64,000 bases of DNA, from positions 256,909,863 to 256,973,862 of the forward strand of contig CP136064.1 of NCBI GenBank assembly GCA_032622095.1. Direction: 5' to 3'. Below the pieces are notes generated by a model, which was given only the letters and a program-made list of their open reading frames with translations, was not told the origin of the DNA and did not search any database. Position 1 is the stretch's first letter, and each line of letters begins with the position of its first letter. The position numbers and the translations under genes are program-made. This document shows positions 46,750-57,522 of the stretch, piece by piece. The DNA comes from Siphonodentalium dalli. Its lineage: Eukaryota > Mollusca > Scaphopoda > Gadilida > Siphonodentaliidae.

Positions 46750-47115
46750 TATATCAACACGTCCCAGGGGAACTACTCGTCAATGAGTGTTTCGTAAAGA
46801 AACGGTTAAAAGTTTACATGAATTCATGTGTGTTTCGTCCCGATAATCACGCGGCCTACCACATGCAGACTATTCATTATCGGCGGTTCGCATTCTCGCG
46901 TTGTTTGTTCCAACAAGGAAGTGTCAAAATCTTCAAAGACACTCTATTGCTTCATATGGCATGCATGGTACACTGTCGAACGAATTAGAGACGTCGATAA
47001 AGAAATAAACTAATTGAGTGAACGCCGACACACACCACATTAACTATATACTGTGATTTGAAGATAACTTGATTGGGACTTTCTAAATATGGAATCCTGA
47101 TTTATATCCCCCAAA
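46750..47115 (+). repeat. Segmental duplication, copy 3
   Basis: Repeats tatcaacacgtcccagggga through gggactttctaaatatggaa of copy 2, with a 4-bp insertion (catg) at about 46862. It stops at tatatccccc without the long C tract. A weaker echo (tgaaatccaggattatatcc) follows at 47285-47310. Confidence 0.85.
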
Positions 47116-47949
47116 GAATCATAAATTCAATCGTACGGCTTTTATAAAATATCAATCTCTCTATGTAAGATGTCGTTGTACAAGTTTTCTTTTTCTGATG
47201 AAACAGACCATGATGTTTCTTTTAACTTCGACGCTGTGGGAATTTTCGGTTCATTACTGAAACTGAAATATGACGTTCCGTATATGAAATCCAGGATTAT
47301 ATCCCCCAAAACAATCAGCACTTCATTTGGTGTACGGCTACAACGTGAGATTTTTTTTTTAAATATGTATAAGTCGTTCTATGAGAGAATGCGGTGTCAG
47401 TGTTTTATCATATAGGAAGTCTATACCGGCAGATTTGTATGCATTTTCGTAACTTTCCGATATGGGAATAGTAGTTTCATTAGCATGCACACTCTGCTAA
47501 CAACATTTGACAAAAAAACATGAATATTTATGCAAGAAACCAGGCAGAACACATTTTTCACAAGAAAACTGATTTATCAAAACATATTTCCTTGTTTCCG
47601 TGTTTGTTTCTTGTACTTCACCGAGCTTCTTCCAGAAACGGCCCGGGTTTCTTGTAGACACGATTCCAATTTCTTTGAGTACCGTTCGCCCTGTGTGAGT
47701 AAAACGTCATATATGTCACTAACAAACACAACAGAAATGTTCTTCAAACTATAATACCATGCACATAACTTGCCCACCAAACACATAGGGTTATCATTTT
47801 GACATTAAAGCTTTCGTTTCGCGCAATATAAAACATTGGTAATTAAACTTTCATACCATTTCACATTCCCCTGTCCAAGACAATTTACGCGTTTAAGTGG
47901 ATTCCTGCAGTGTATACATTCGTCCTTAATTATCGTGCCCAACATTTGA
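47116..47949. other. No recognised gene
   Basis: An 81-codon frame at 47170-47415 (MSLYKFSFSDETDHDVSFNF...) is unrecognised and partly overlaps the weak echo of the duplication. Otherwise nothing. Confidence 0.35.
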
Positions 47950-48049
47950 AAATAAATTGCAGACAAATTTTGAGAAAATGCATTTTGATATATCAGATTA
48001 TCTGATATATCAAAATGCTTTTTCTCAAAATTTGTCTGCAATTTATTTT
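47950..48049. repeat. Almost perfect 100-bp palindrome
   Basis: The left arm (aaataaattgcagacaaatt, ttgagaaaatgcattttgat, atatcaga) is mirrored exactly except for one or two bases (gcatttt/aaaatgcttttt). The centre is tcagattatctga with essentially no loop. Confidence 0.9.
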
Positions 48050-48089
48050 GAAATTTTCATGGTGCATGTGACAAATGTGAAACAACGTT

Positions 48090-48355
48090 CAAGAACTATT
48101 AATTAATTGGAAATTAATTATAAGAACCAATAATTAATAATAATTAATAGGCAATTAATTATAAGAACAATTAATTAATAGGCAATTAATTATAAGAACT
48201 ATTAATTAATTGGAAATTAATTATAAGAACCAATAATTAATAATTATTAATAGGCAATTAATTATAAGAACCATTAATTAATATGAAATTAATTATAAGA
48301 ACCATTAATTAATAGGAAATTAATTATAAGAACCATTAATTAATAGGAAATTAAA
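48090..48355 (+). repeat. Tandem repeat, about 30 bp, attaattaat-rich
   Basis: About nine copies of aattaattataagaaccatt plus aattaatagg, with variants carrying aataatt. Confidence 0.9.
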
Positions 48356-48425
48356 GGCCCGTTTAATTTTCGAACCCTCAGATCACATTATATAAAATAT
48401 ATGTCATATTATATGCCATTTGGAC
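48355..48425 (-). repeat. Dispersed repeat (copy of 30548-30620)
   Basis: The complement reads ccaaatggcatataa...tataatgtgatctgagggtt, cgaaaattaaacgggcc. Confidence 0.7.
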
Positions 48426-48499
48426 ACGATATTACAACCATCCATAACTCAAAATAATATATATCAACACAAAACTCTTAAAAGAAAACAAGGTAAGTC

Positions 48500-49490
48500 T
48501 TCATCGCAGGTCCAGTTCCAAACTCACAAACCCTACAGACGCTCTTCAGCGGAATCATAGCATCCTAAAGTGGGTTGTAGCAGAGGGCTGTCAGCCCTTT
48601 CAAATCTTCCCGGGTATCATCCAAAACTCCAAACTTATAATACCATGCATTTGGATTCATTCGAGCTCCGACCGCCGGTGGGATAAGGCTTGAGCGATCC
48701 TGGACATCGACCACATGGCGATCGGATTACTGACTTCATCGGACAATGGATCCGTCTATAATCCCCGCTGAAGTCAGACTCGTGCTGAGTTCAATCAACT
48801 TGGATCACTGCCTGACCTGGAATTTACACCCTGACGTCAGGCAGCCAAGTTGATCTGTTTTTGTCTTACCGGGTTACACCAACACAGTCCTTATCGGGAC
48901 CCTCTGTTGGTAGTAACCCGGTTGCTGGAGACCACCAGCAACCTGGGGATTCTGACAGCAGGAGAAAACGGAAGAAGATGACTCCCTCCTGGAAAAGAAG
49001 GGACGCAGATAGGAGGGCCAAGTGGAGAAGGGGGAGAGCTGAGAGACGCCCAGTCCCCACCGACTTGGTCTCTGGAGAAGACCACCACTCCATCGGGGAT
49101 CCTGATCCTGCCGACAACCCGCCACCACAGGAGGAGACTGGTGTATCCCAGCCACTCCCTGAAGCAATGGAAACAGACTCATCAGCATCCTCCTTTGCTC
49201 CCAAGACACCGGAGTATAAAAGCCGACCGTTGTCTACCGATACCGACATCAGTAGCAGCTCCACCGTCTCCACAGACCAGGTGGGGAGCTAATCCGAGCC
49301 ACTCAGGAAAAAGTCCGAGCTACCCAGGAAGACATGGCCGTGACACAGAGAGAAAAGCAGATGAAGTTATGAAAGAAGATCCGAAGAAGAACAACAACAA
49401 CGGATCGCGGCCATGTCTCAGAATGGAACTACAACAACAGCAAAGAAAACAAGACAAAAACAAAGAAGAAAAAAATAAAGAAAAAAAGTG
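48500..49490 (+). mobile_element. Candidate retroelement fragment with A-rich tail
   Basis: This GC-richer island differs sharply from its surroundings. It begins with untranslated-like sequence holding two strong hairpins: tcaacttggatcactgcctg / ggcagccaagttga at 48795-48854, and ccgggttacaccaacacag / ctgttggtagtaacccgg at 48869-48920. It then carries a basic-protein frame and ends in an A-rich tract (about 49435-49487). The arrangement fits a retroelement 5' region/ORF1 followed by an A-rich end. The type is inferred. Confidence 0.45.
48861..49292 (+). CDS. ORF1-like basic/low-complexity protein of a retroelement (possible)
   Basis: A 143-codon frame, MSYRVTPTQSLSGPSVGSNP onward. Residues about 33-66 are strongly basic (SRRKRKKMTPSWKRRDADRR AKWRRGRAERR). 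The rest is Ser/Pro/Asp-rich and looks disordered. A 'KKxTPSxxRRDxxRRxxW' block resembles one I associate with first ORFs of invertebrate LINE-type elements, but no zinc knuckle or RRM is visible. Opposite-strand frames over the same interval are shadows. It may be truncated by a frameshift, since the alternative frame 49141-49491 continues to the A-rich tail. No host gene is suggested. Confidence 0.35.
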   Translation: MSYRVTPTQSLSGPSVGSNPVAGDHQQPGDSDSRRKRKKMTPSWKRRDADRRAKWRRGRAERRPVPTDLVSGEDHHSIGDPDPADNPPPQEETGVSQPLPEAMETDSSASSFAPKTPEYKSRPLSTDTDISSSSTVSTDQVGS

Positions 49491-50149
49491 ATCGAATTTC
49501 GAAACGAAACAAAATAACATATATTTAATTGGGAATTAATTGTTATCATAAGACTACATAGTACATGAATGTATCTGGTAATCCATAAATATCGTACTAT
49601 TTTCTGGAATCGAAAGGAAACACATAATTATGAACAAAGCAGAAGATACATTCATGCAGGTTCAGGCGAATTCGGTCAATGGGGAAAGTTACATGATGAC
49701 GTTGCTCGTTGAAATCGACATGATGACATCTTATGAAATGAACATTATGATATTGACACGCTTCTCAATCCATGTAGTATCTCAGCCGCAGCGCTCACCC
49801 AGCGTCAAGAAATTGTTTATATTGGTTAAATTGAGTAAAAATGTTCTCGTTCCCCTCTCGACAATGTACAATTATTTTCACTTTAATGTTGGTAGTTTAT
49901 ACCATGTATAGCCTAGCTGTCAACCAAGACTAACCGGAAGTACGATTGGCCTAGTTTGTACTCGAAATTACGATTGGGGTCCATTCTTTCGATGAACCGT
50001 TATGTACGGAGTGTAATTACTGATAGTCACCCCACAAACTGTAGGCTTATGTGAATCTTATTTGATGGGAATATCAGAGAATCTATAACAAAAACATTAA
50101 TCCACAGCTGCCCTTGTGTGAGTGGTTTAGCTTTTGTTCGTTAATTAAG
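49491..50149. other. No recognised gene
   Basis: A 93-codon frame (49630-49911) is unrecognised. Nothing else is seen. Confidence 0.35.
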
Positions 50150-53100
50150 CTAGTAATGGGTGGTGATATTATTATATATGTAATAGGTGGTGATATTATT
50201 ATATATGTAATGGGTGGTGATATTATTATATATGTAATGGGTGGTGATATTATTATATATGTAATGGGTGGTAATATTATTATATATGCAATGGGTGGTG
50301 ATATTATTATATATGTAATGGATGGTGATATGGTAATATTATTATATATGCAATGGGTGGTGATATTATTATATATGTAATGGGTGGTGATATTATTATA
50401 TATGCAATGGGTGGTGATATTATTATATATGTAGTGGGTGGTGATATTATTATATATGTAATGGGTGGTGATATTATATATATATAATGGGTGGTAATGT
50501 TATTATATATGCAATGGGTGGTGATATTATTATATATGTAATGGGTGGTGATATTATTATATGTGTAATGGCTGGTGATATTATATATATAATGGGTGGT
50601 AATATTATTATATATGCAATGGGTGGTAATATTATTATATATGTAATGGGTGGTGATATTCAATGGGTGGTGATATTATTATATATGTAATGGGTGGTAA
50701 TATTATTATATATGTAATGGGTGGTGATATGGTAATATTATTATATATGCAATGGGTGGTGATATTATTATATATGCAATGGGTGGTGATATTCAATGGG
50801 TGGTCATATTATTATATATGTAATGGGTGGTAATATTATTACATATGCAATGGATGGTAATATTATTATATATGCAATGGGTGGTGATATTAGTATATAT
50901 GTAATGGGTGGTGATATTATTATATATGTAACGGTGGTGATATTATTATATATGTAATGGGTGGTGATATGGTAATATTATTATATATGTAATGGGTGGT
51001 GATATTATTATATATGTAATGGCTGGTGATATTATTATATATGTAATGGCTGGTGATATTATTATATATGTAATGGGTGGTGATATTATTATATATGTAA
51101 TGGCTGGTGATAGTATTATATATGCAATGGGTGGTGATATTATTATATATGTAATGGGTGGTAATATTATTATATATGCAATGGGTGGTGATATTATTAT
51201 ATATGTAATGGGTGGTGATATTATTATATATGTAATGGGTGGTGATATTATTATATATGTAATGGGTGGTAATATTATTGTATATGTAATGGCTGGTGAT
51301 ATTATATATGTAATGGGTGGTGACATTATTATATATGTAATGGCTGGTGATATTATTATATATGTAATGGCTGGTGATATTATATATGCAATGGGTGGTG
51401 ATATTATTATATATGTCATGGGTGTTGATATTATTATATATGTAATGGGTGGTGATATGGTAATATTATTATATATGCAATAGGTGGAGATAGTATTATA
51501 TATGCAATGGGTGGTGATATTATTGTATATGTAATGGGTGGTGATATTATTATATATGTAATGGGTGGTGATATGGTAATATTATCATATATGTAATGGG
51601 TGGTGATATTATATATGTAATGGGTGGTGATATTATTGTATATGTAATGGGTGGTGATATTATTATATATGTAATGGGCGGTGATATTATTATATATGTA
51701 AAGGCTGGTGATAGTATTATATATGCAATGGGTGGTAATATTATTATATATGTAATGGGTGGTGATATGGTAATATTATTATATATGCAATGGGTGGTGA
51801 TATTATTATATATGCAATGGGTGGTGATATTCAATGGGTGGTCATATTATTATATATGTAATGGGTGGTAATATTATTACATATGCAATGGATGGTAATA
51901 TTATTATATATGCAATGGGTGGTGATATTAGTATATATGTAATGGGTGGTGATATTATTATATATGTAATGGTGGTGATATTATTATATATGTAATGGGT
52001 GGTGATATGGTAATATTATTATATATGTAATGGGTGGTGATATTATTATATATGTAATGGCTGGTGATATTATTATATATGTAATGGCTGGTGATATTAT
52101 TATATATGTAATGGGTGGTGATATTATTATATATGTAATGGCTGGTGATAGTATTATATATGCAATGGGTGGTGATATTATTATATATGTAATGGGTGGT
52201 AATATTATTATATATGCAATGGGTGGTGATATTATTATATATGCAATGGGTGGTGATATTATTATATATGTAATGGGTGGTGATATTATTATATATGTAA
52301 TGGGTGGTAATATTATTGTATATGTAATGGCTGGTGATATTATATATGTAATGGGTGGTGACATTATTATATATGTAATGGCTGGTGATATTATTATATA
52401 TGTAATGGCTGGTGATATTATTATATATGCAATGGGTGGTGATATTATTATATATGTCATGGGTGTTGATATTATTATATATGTAATGGGTGGTGATATG
52501 GTAATATTATTATATATGCAATAGGTGGAGATAGTATTATATATGCAATGGGTGGTGATATTATTGTATATGTAATGGGTGGTGATATTATTATATATGT
52601 AATGGGTGGTGATATGGTAATATTATCATATATGTAATGGGTGGTGATATTATATATGTAATGGGTGGTGATATTATTGTATATGTAATGGGTGGTGATA
52701 TTATTATATATGTAATGGGCGGTGATATTATTATATATGTAAAGGCTGGTGATAGTATTATATATGCAATGGGTGGTAATATTATCATATATGTAATGGG
52801 TGGTGATATTATATATGTAATGGGTGGTGATATTATTGTATATGTAATGGGTGGTGATATTATTATATATGTAATGGGCGGTGATATTATTATATATGTA
52901 AAGGCTGGTGATAGTATTATATATGCAATGGGTGGTGATATTATTATATATGTAATGGCTGGTGATATTATTACATATGTAATGGGTGGTGATATTATTA
53001 CATATGTAATGGGTGGTGATATTATTATATATGTAATGGGTGGTGATATTATTGTATATGTAATGGGTGGTAATATTATTATATATGTAATGGGTGGTGA

Positions 53101-54798
53101 TATGGTAATATTATTATATATGTAATGGCTGGTGATATTATTATATATGCAATGGGTGGTGATATTATTATATATGTAATGGGTGGTGATATTATTGTAT
53201 ATGTGATGGGTGGTGATATTATTATATATGTAATGGGTGGTGATATTATTATATATGTTATGGGTGGTGATATTATTATATATGTAATGGGTGGTGATAT
53301 GGTAATATTATTATATATGTAATGGCTGGTGATATTATTATATATGCAATGGGTGGTGATATTATTATATATGTAATGGGTGGTGATATTATTGTATATG
53401 TGATGGGTGGTGATATTATTATATATGTAATGGGTGGTGATATTATTATATATGTTATGGGTGGTGATATTATTGTATATGTGATGGGTCGTGATATTAT
53501 TATATATGTAATGGGTGGTGATATTATTATATATGTAATGGGTGGTGATATTATTATATATGTGATGGGTGGTGATATTATTATATATGTAATGGCTGGT
53601 GATATTATATATGTTATGGGTGGTGATATTATTATATATGTAATGGCTGGTGATATTATTATATATGTAATGGCTGGTGATATTATTATATATGCAATGG
53701 GTGGTGATATTATTATATATGTCATGGGTGTTGATATTATTATATATGTAATGGGTGGTGATATGGTAATATTATTATATATGCAATAGGTGGAGATAGT
53801 ATTATATATGCAATGGGTGGTGATATTATTGTATATGTAATGGGTGGTGATATTATTATATATGTAATGGGTGGTGATATGGTAATATTATCATATATGT
53901 AATGGGTGGTGATATTATATATGTAATGGGTGGTGATATTATTGTATATGTAATGGGTGGTGATATTATTATATATGTAATGGGCGGTGATATTATTATA
54001 TATGTAAAGGCTGGTGATAGTATTATATATGCAATGGGTGGTAATATTATTATATATGTAATGGCTGGTAATATTATTATATATGTAATGGGTGGTGATA
54101 TTATTACATATGTAATGGGTGGTGATATTATTATATATGTAATGGGTGGTGATATTATTGTATATGTAATGGGTGGTAATATTATTATATATGTAATGGG
54201 TGGTGATATGGTAATATTATTATATATGTAATGGCTGGTGATATTATTATATATGTAATGGCTGGTGATAGTATTATGTATGCAATGGGTGGTGATATTA
54301 TTATATATGTAATGGCTGGTAATATTATTATATATGCAATGGGTGGTGATATTATTATATATGTAATGGGTGGTGATATTATTATATATGTAATGGTTGG
54401 TGATATTATTATATATGTAATGGGTGGTGATATTATTATATATGTAATGGGTGGTGATATTATTATATATGTAATGGCTGGTGATATTATATATGTTATG
54501 GGTGGTGATATTATTATATATGTAATGGCTGGTGATATTATATATGTAATGGCTGGTGATATTATTATATATGCAATGGGTGGTGATATTATTATATATG
54601 TCATGGGTGTTGATATTATTATATATGTAATGGGTGGTGATATGGTAATATTATTATATATGCAATAGGTGGTGATAGTATTATATATGCAATGGGTGGT
54701 GATATTATTGTATATGTAATGGGTGGTGATATTATTATATATGTAATGGGTGGTGATATGGTAATATTATCATATATGTAATGGGTGGTGATATTATT
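50150..54798 (+). repeat. 27-bp satellite with higher-order repeats, block 1
   Basis: About 170 copies of taatgggtggtgatattatt plus atatatg. Because 27 is divisible by three, the plus strand reads GGDIIIYVM-type nonapeptides and the minus strand ITYIIISPP-type nonapeptides for 90-164 codons at a time. Variant units (gctgg, gtaat, cattatt) and a marker junction, gatatggtaatatt, recur in the same order. 50992-51483 and 52030-52524 match at a 1038-bp offset, and 53125-53322 is repeated immediately downstream at a 197-bp offset. No promoter, intron or start context supports translation. Confidence 0.97.
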
Positions 54799-55348
54799 AT
54801 TTATTACACGATCCTACCATTATTCCATTCAATAAACCCATTCTATAAATTGTTATATTAAACGTTCGTTTAATAACAGGAAATAGTGCCAGGTGACCTT
54901 TGACTTCCGGTTTACCGTCTTTAACATTCCGTACGCTACGTCTCAAAAATACTATGACTTCCAATATTTTTCCAACAAACTATCATGACTGAAGAATTTG
55001 AAAAGTTATGTTATTAAATATACGCCATTAAAAGCGCCAAATAGTCTTTATTTATCTGGGACTATTTCTTTACGCGGGCAAACAACGAATAGTTACGTGA
55101 AACGTCATCGCATGTCTTATAGAAGCCGATGTTAGTTTCTCGTTCCATTTGTTGATTTAAGTATGTTTTGTCGATGTTTTGGATCATGTAATAAATAGAA
55201 TCTACAACTCGTCCCCAGTTTATAGCGGAAATTACAAAACTCGTCCAGTAAATTTGGTCTGGACCTCGCCAAAGGCTCGGTCCAGACCTAATTCACTGGA
55301 CTCGTTTTGTAAATTCCGCTATAAACTGGGGACTCGTTGTAGATCCTC
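54799..55348. mobile_element. Insertion splitting the 27-bp satellite
   Basis: About 550 bp of unrelated sequence interrupts the array. Its right end is a strong palindrome (55196-55350): tacaactcgtccccagttta, tagcggaaattacaaaact, cgtccagtaaat, tggtctggac, mirrored after a ctcgccaaaggctcg centre. The array resumes immediately after it. Confidence 0.7.
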
Positions 55349-56236
55349 TATATATGTAATGGGTGGTGATATGGTAATATTATCATATATGTAATGGGTG
55401 GTGATATTATATATGTAATGGGTGGTGATATTATTGTATATGTAATGGGTGGTGATATTATTATATATGTAATGGGCTGTGATATTATTATATATGTAAA
55501 GGCTGGTGATAGTATTATATATGTAATGGGTGGTAATATTATTATATATGTAATGGCTGGTGATATTATTATATATGTAATGGGTGGTGATATTATTATA
55601 TATGTAATGGGTGGTGATATTATATATGTAATGGGTGGTGATATTATATATGTAATGGGTGGTGATATTATTATATATGTAATGGGTGGTGATATTATTG
55701 TATATGTAATGGGTGGTAATATTATTATATATGTAATGGGTGGTGATGTGGTAATATTATTATATATGTAATGGGTGGTGATATTATATATGTAATGGGT
55801 GGTGATAATATTGTATATGTAATGGCTGGTGATATTATTATATATGTAATGTGTGGTGATATTATTATATATGTAATGGCTGGTGATAGTATTATATATG
55901 TGATGGGTGGTGATATTATTATATATGTGATGGGTGGTGATAGTATTATATATGTAATGGCTGGTAATATTATTATATATGTAATGGGTGGTGATATTAT
56001 TGTATATGTGATGGGTGGTGATATTATTATATATGTAATGGCTGGTGATATTATTATATATGTAATGGGTGGTGATATTATTATATATGTAATGGCTGGT
56101 GATATTATTATATATGTAATGGGTGGTGATATTATTATATATGTATTGGTGGTGATATTATTATATATGTAATGGTAGTGATATTATTATATATGTAATG
56201 GGTGGTGATATTATTATATATGTAATGGGTGGTGGT
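55349..56236 (+). repeat. 27-bp satellite, block 2
   Basis: About 33 further copies of the same unit, with a few truncated ones (tatattggtggtg, taatggtagtg) near the right edge, as expected at an array boundary. Confidence 0.97.
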
Positions 56237-56589
56237 ATTCGAGGTTAAGTTTTCACTGGATATATTCTTTATTGAAAATGTTTTGCCTGAATTCTGGCCT
56301 GAATTTATGCAAAACGTGCGTCTAGATCTTGAACTATATTGAAGTCGATTGATTTACTGAGGTTTCTGTATTAGTGGTATACACATGAATTATGATTGAG
56401 ATAAAGTTTGACATTGGAGAATTAACTGTGATGCTGTGTACAATAAATATTGGTCTAGACGAGGAATTAGAATTATGAGGAAGATGTTTGCGTTACATGA
56501 GTTTGGTCGAAAATTCAAGACAAGTCATTGAACGGGCACAGCTCATTAGAATATCCTACGTACATGCAATGTGAAAGTATGGACAAAAT
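56237..56589. other. No gene seen
   Basis: Contains aatttatgcaaaacgtgcgtct (56301-56322 region), similar to 15060-15080. Nothing else is recognised. Confidence 0.4.
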
Positions 56590-56820
56590 AAGCAGGGAAA
56601 GATGATAATATGATGTTGTTGATGATAATGAGTATGAAGATGATGATGATGGTGATACATGACGGTGCCGAAGATGATGACGATGGTGATGATGACGACC
56701 ACGATGATGGTGATGGTGATGGTAATACATGACGGTGCCGAAGATAACGAAGATAGCGATGATGACGACCACGACGACGATGATGATTATGATGATGGCG
56801 ATGACGACGACGAGGTTAAT
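56590..56820 (+). repeat. (GAT/GAC)n-rich degenerate repeat
   Basis: gatgatgatggtgatacatg, acggtgccgaagat and gatgacgaccac are repeated twice at about 80-bp spacing (56650-56715 and 56728-56790) within a trinucleotide-rich tract. Minus-strand histidine-rich open frames are artefacts. Confidence 0.85.
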
Positions 56821-56834
56821 TATGTGGTTGTATA

Positions 56835-56930
56835 ACTGTCGTCTGCTTATTTTCCGTGGCCCCACCCCCTTCCCTCCAGATGAAGACAGCCCAATATATG
56901 CTTTTATAACTGAGTGGTACAAACCATTTA
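56835..56930 (+). repeat. Dispersed repeat (pair with 10867-10960)
   Basis: Shares gtcgtctgcttat, the cccttc...agatgaa section and ataactgagtgg..a.a..ccattta. Confidence 0.65.
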
Positions 56931-57057
56931 TAGTAGTTAGGGTTAACAACATGAATTACGAAGCCTTAGTGGGTATTGTGTGCGCATCATACATGCACTA
57001 TAGTTATATTGCTATAATCTTGTCAGAAGAATGTAACATTCACCTGTTTGGAATATT

Positions 57058-57522
57058 TTAACCCTTTACCAAACAAAACGGCAAAAAATGCCCAAAATAA
57101 AGCTTCAACAGCCTAAAATATTTTCGGTCTGTCTCAATAACACCATACAAATATGGATATCATTGGAACCGGTTCATTGACCACATTGTGATGGTTACAG
57201 TTATGCCCTGTGCCAATGCATTCTCTTATATATGCGAGTCGACCATAGGTCGCCTCGCATATATAAGAGAATGCATTGGCCTAAAAAAAATCTTTTTTAA
57301 CACTTTTTACCATTTGTTCTTACATTCTTTAACAATTTTATAATTTTTTCTTACATTTTTTAACAATTTTTATAATATTTTTCTACATTCTTTGACAATT
57401 TTATCATTTTTAATATGTGTTAAGCCAATGCATTCTCTTATATATGCGAGGCGACCTATGGTCGACTCGCATATATAAGAGAATGCATTGGCACAGGGCC
57501 GTTCTGTTGGGTAAAGGGTTAA
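57058..57522 (+). mobile_element. Family A MITE, longest copy (A7)
   Basis: TTAA at 57058-57061 and 57519-57522 with the standard termini (ACCCTTTACCAAAC variant at the left). Palindromes are at 57213-57279 and 57425-57491. The AT-rich spacer between them is enlarged to 145 bp by two or three repeats of ttacattctttaacaatttt. Confidence 0.88.

Noticed and set aside
50114-56172. Many open frames of 90-164 codons on both strands
   Set aside because: All are translations of the 27-bp satellite, which is stop-free in several frames because its period is a multiple of three.
56515-56952. 145-codon minus-strand frame with a histidine-rich run
   Set aside because: Low-complexity translation of the (GAT)n-rich tract.
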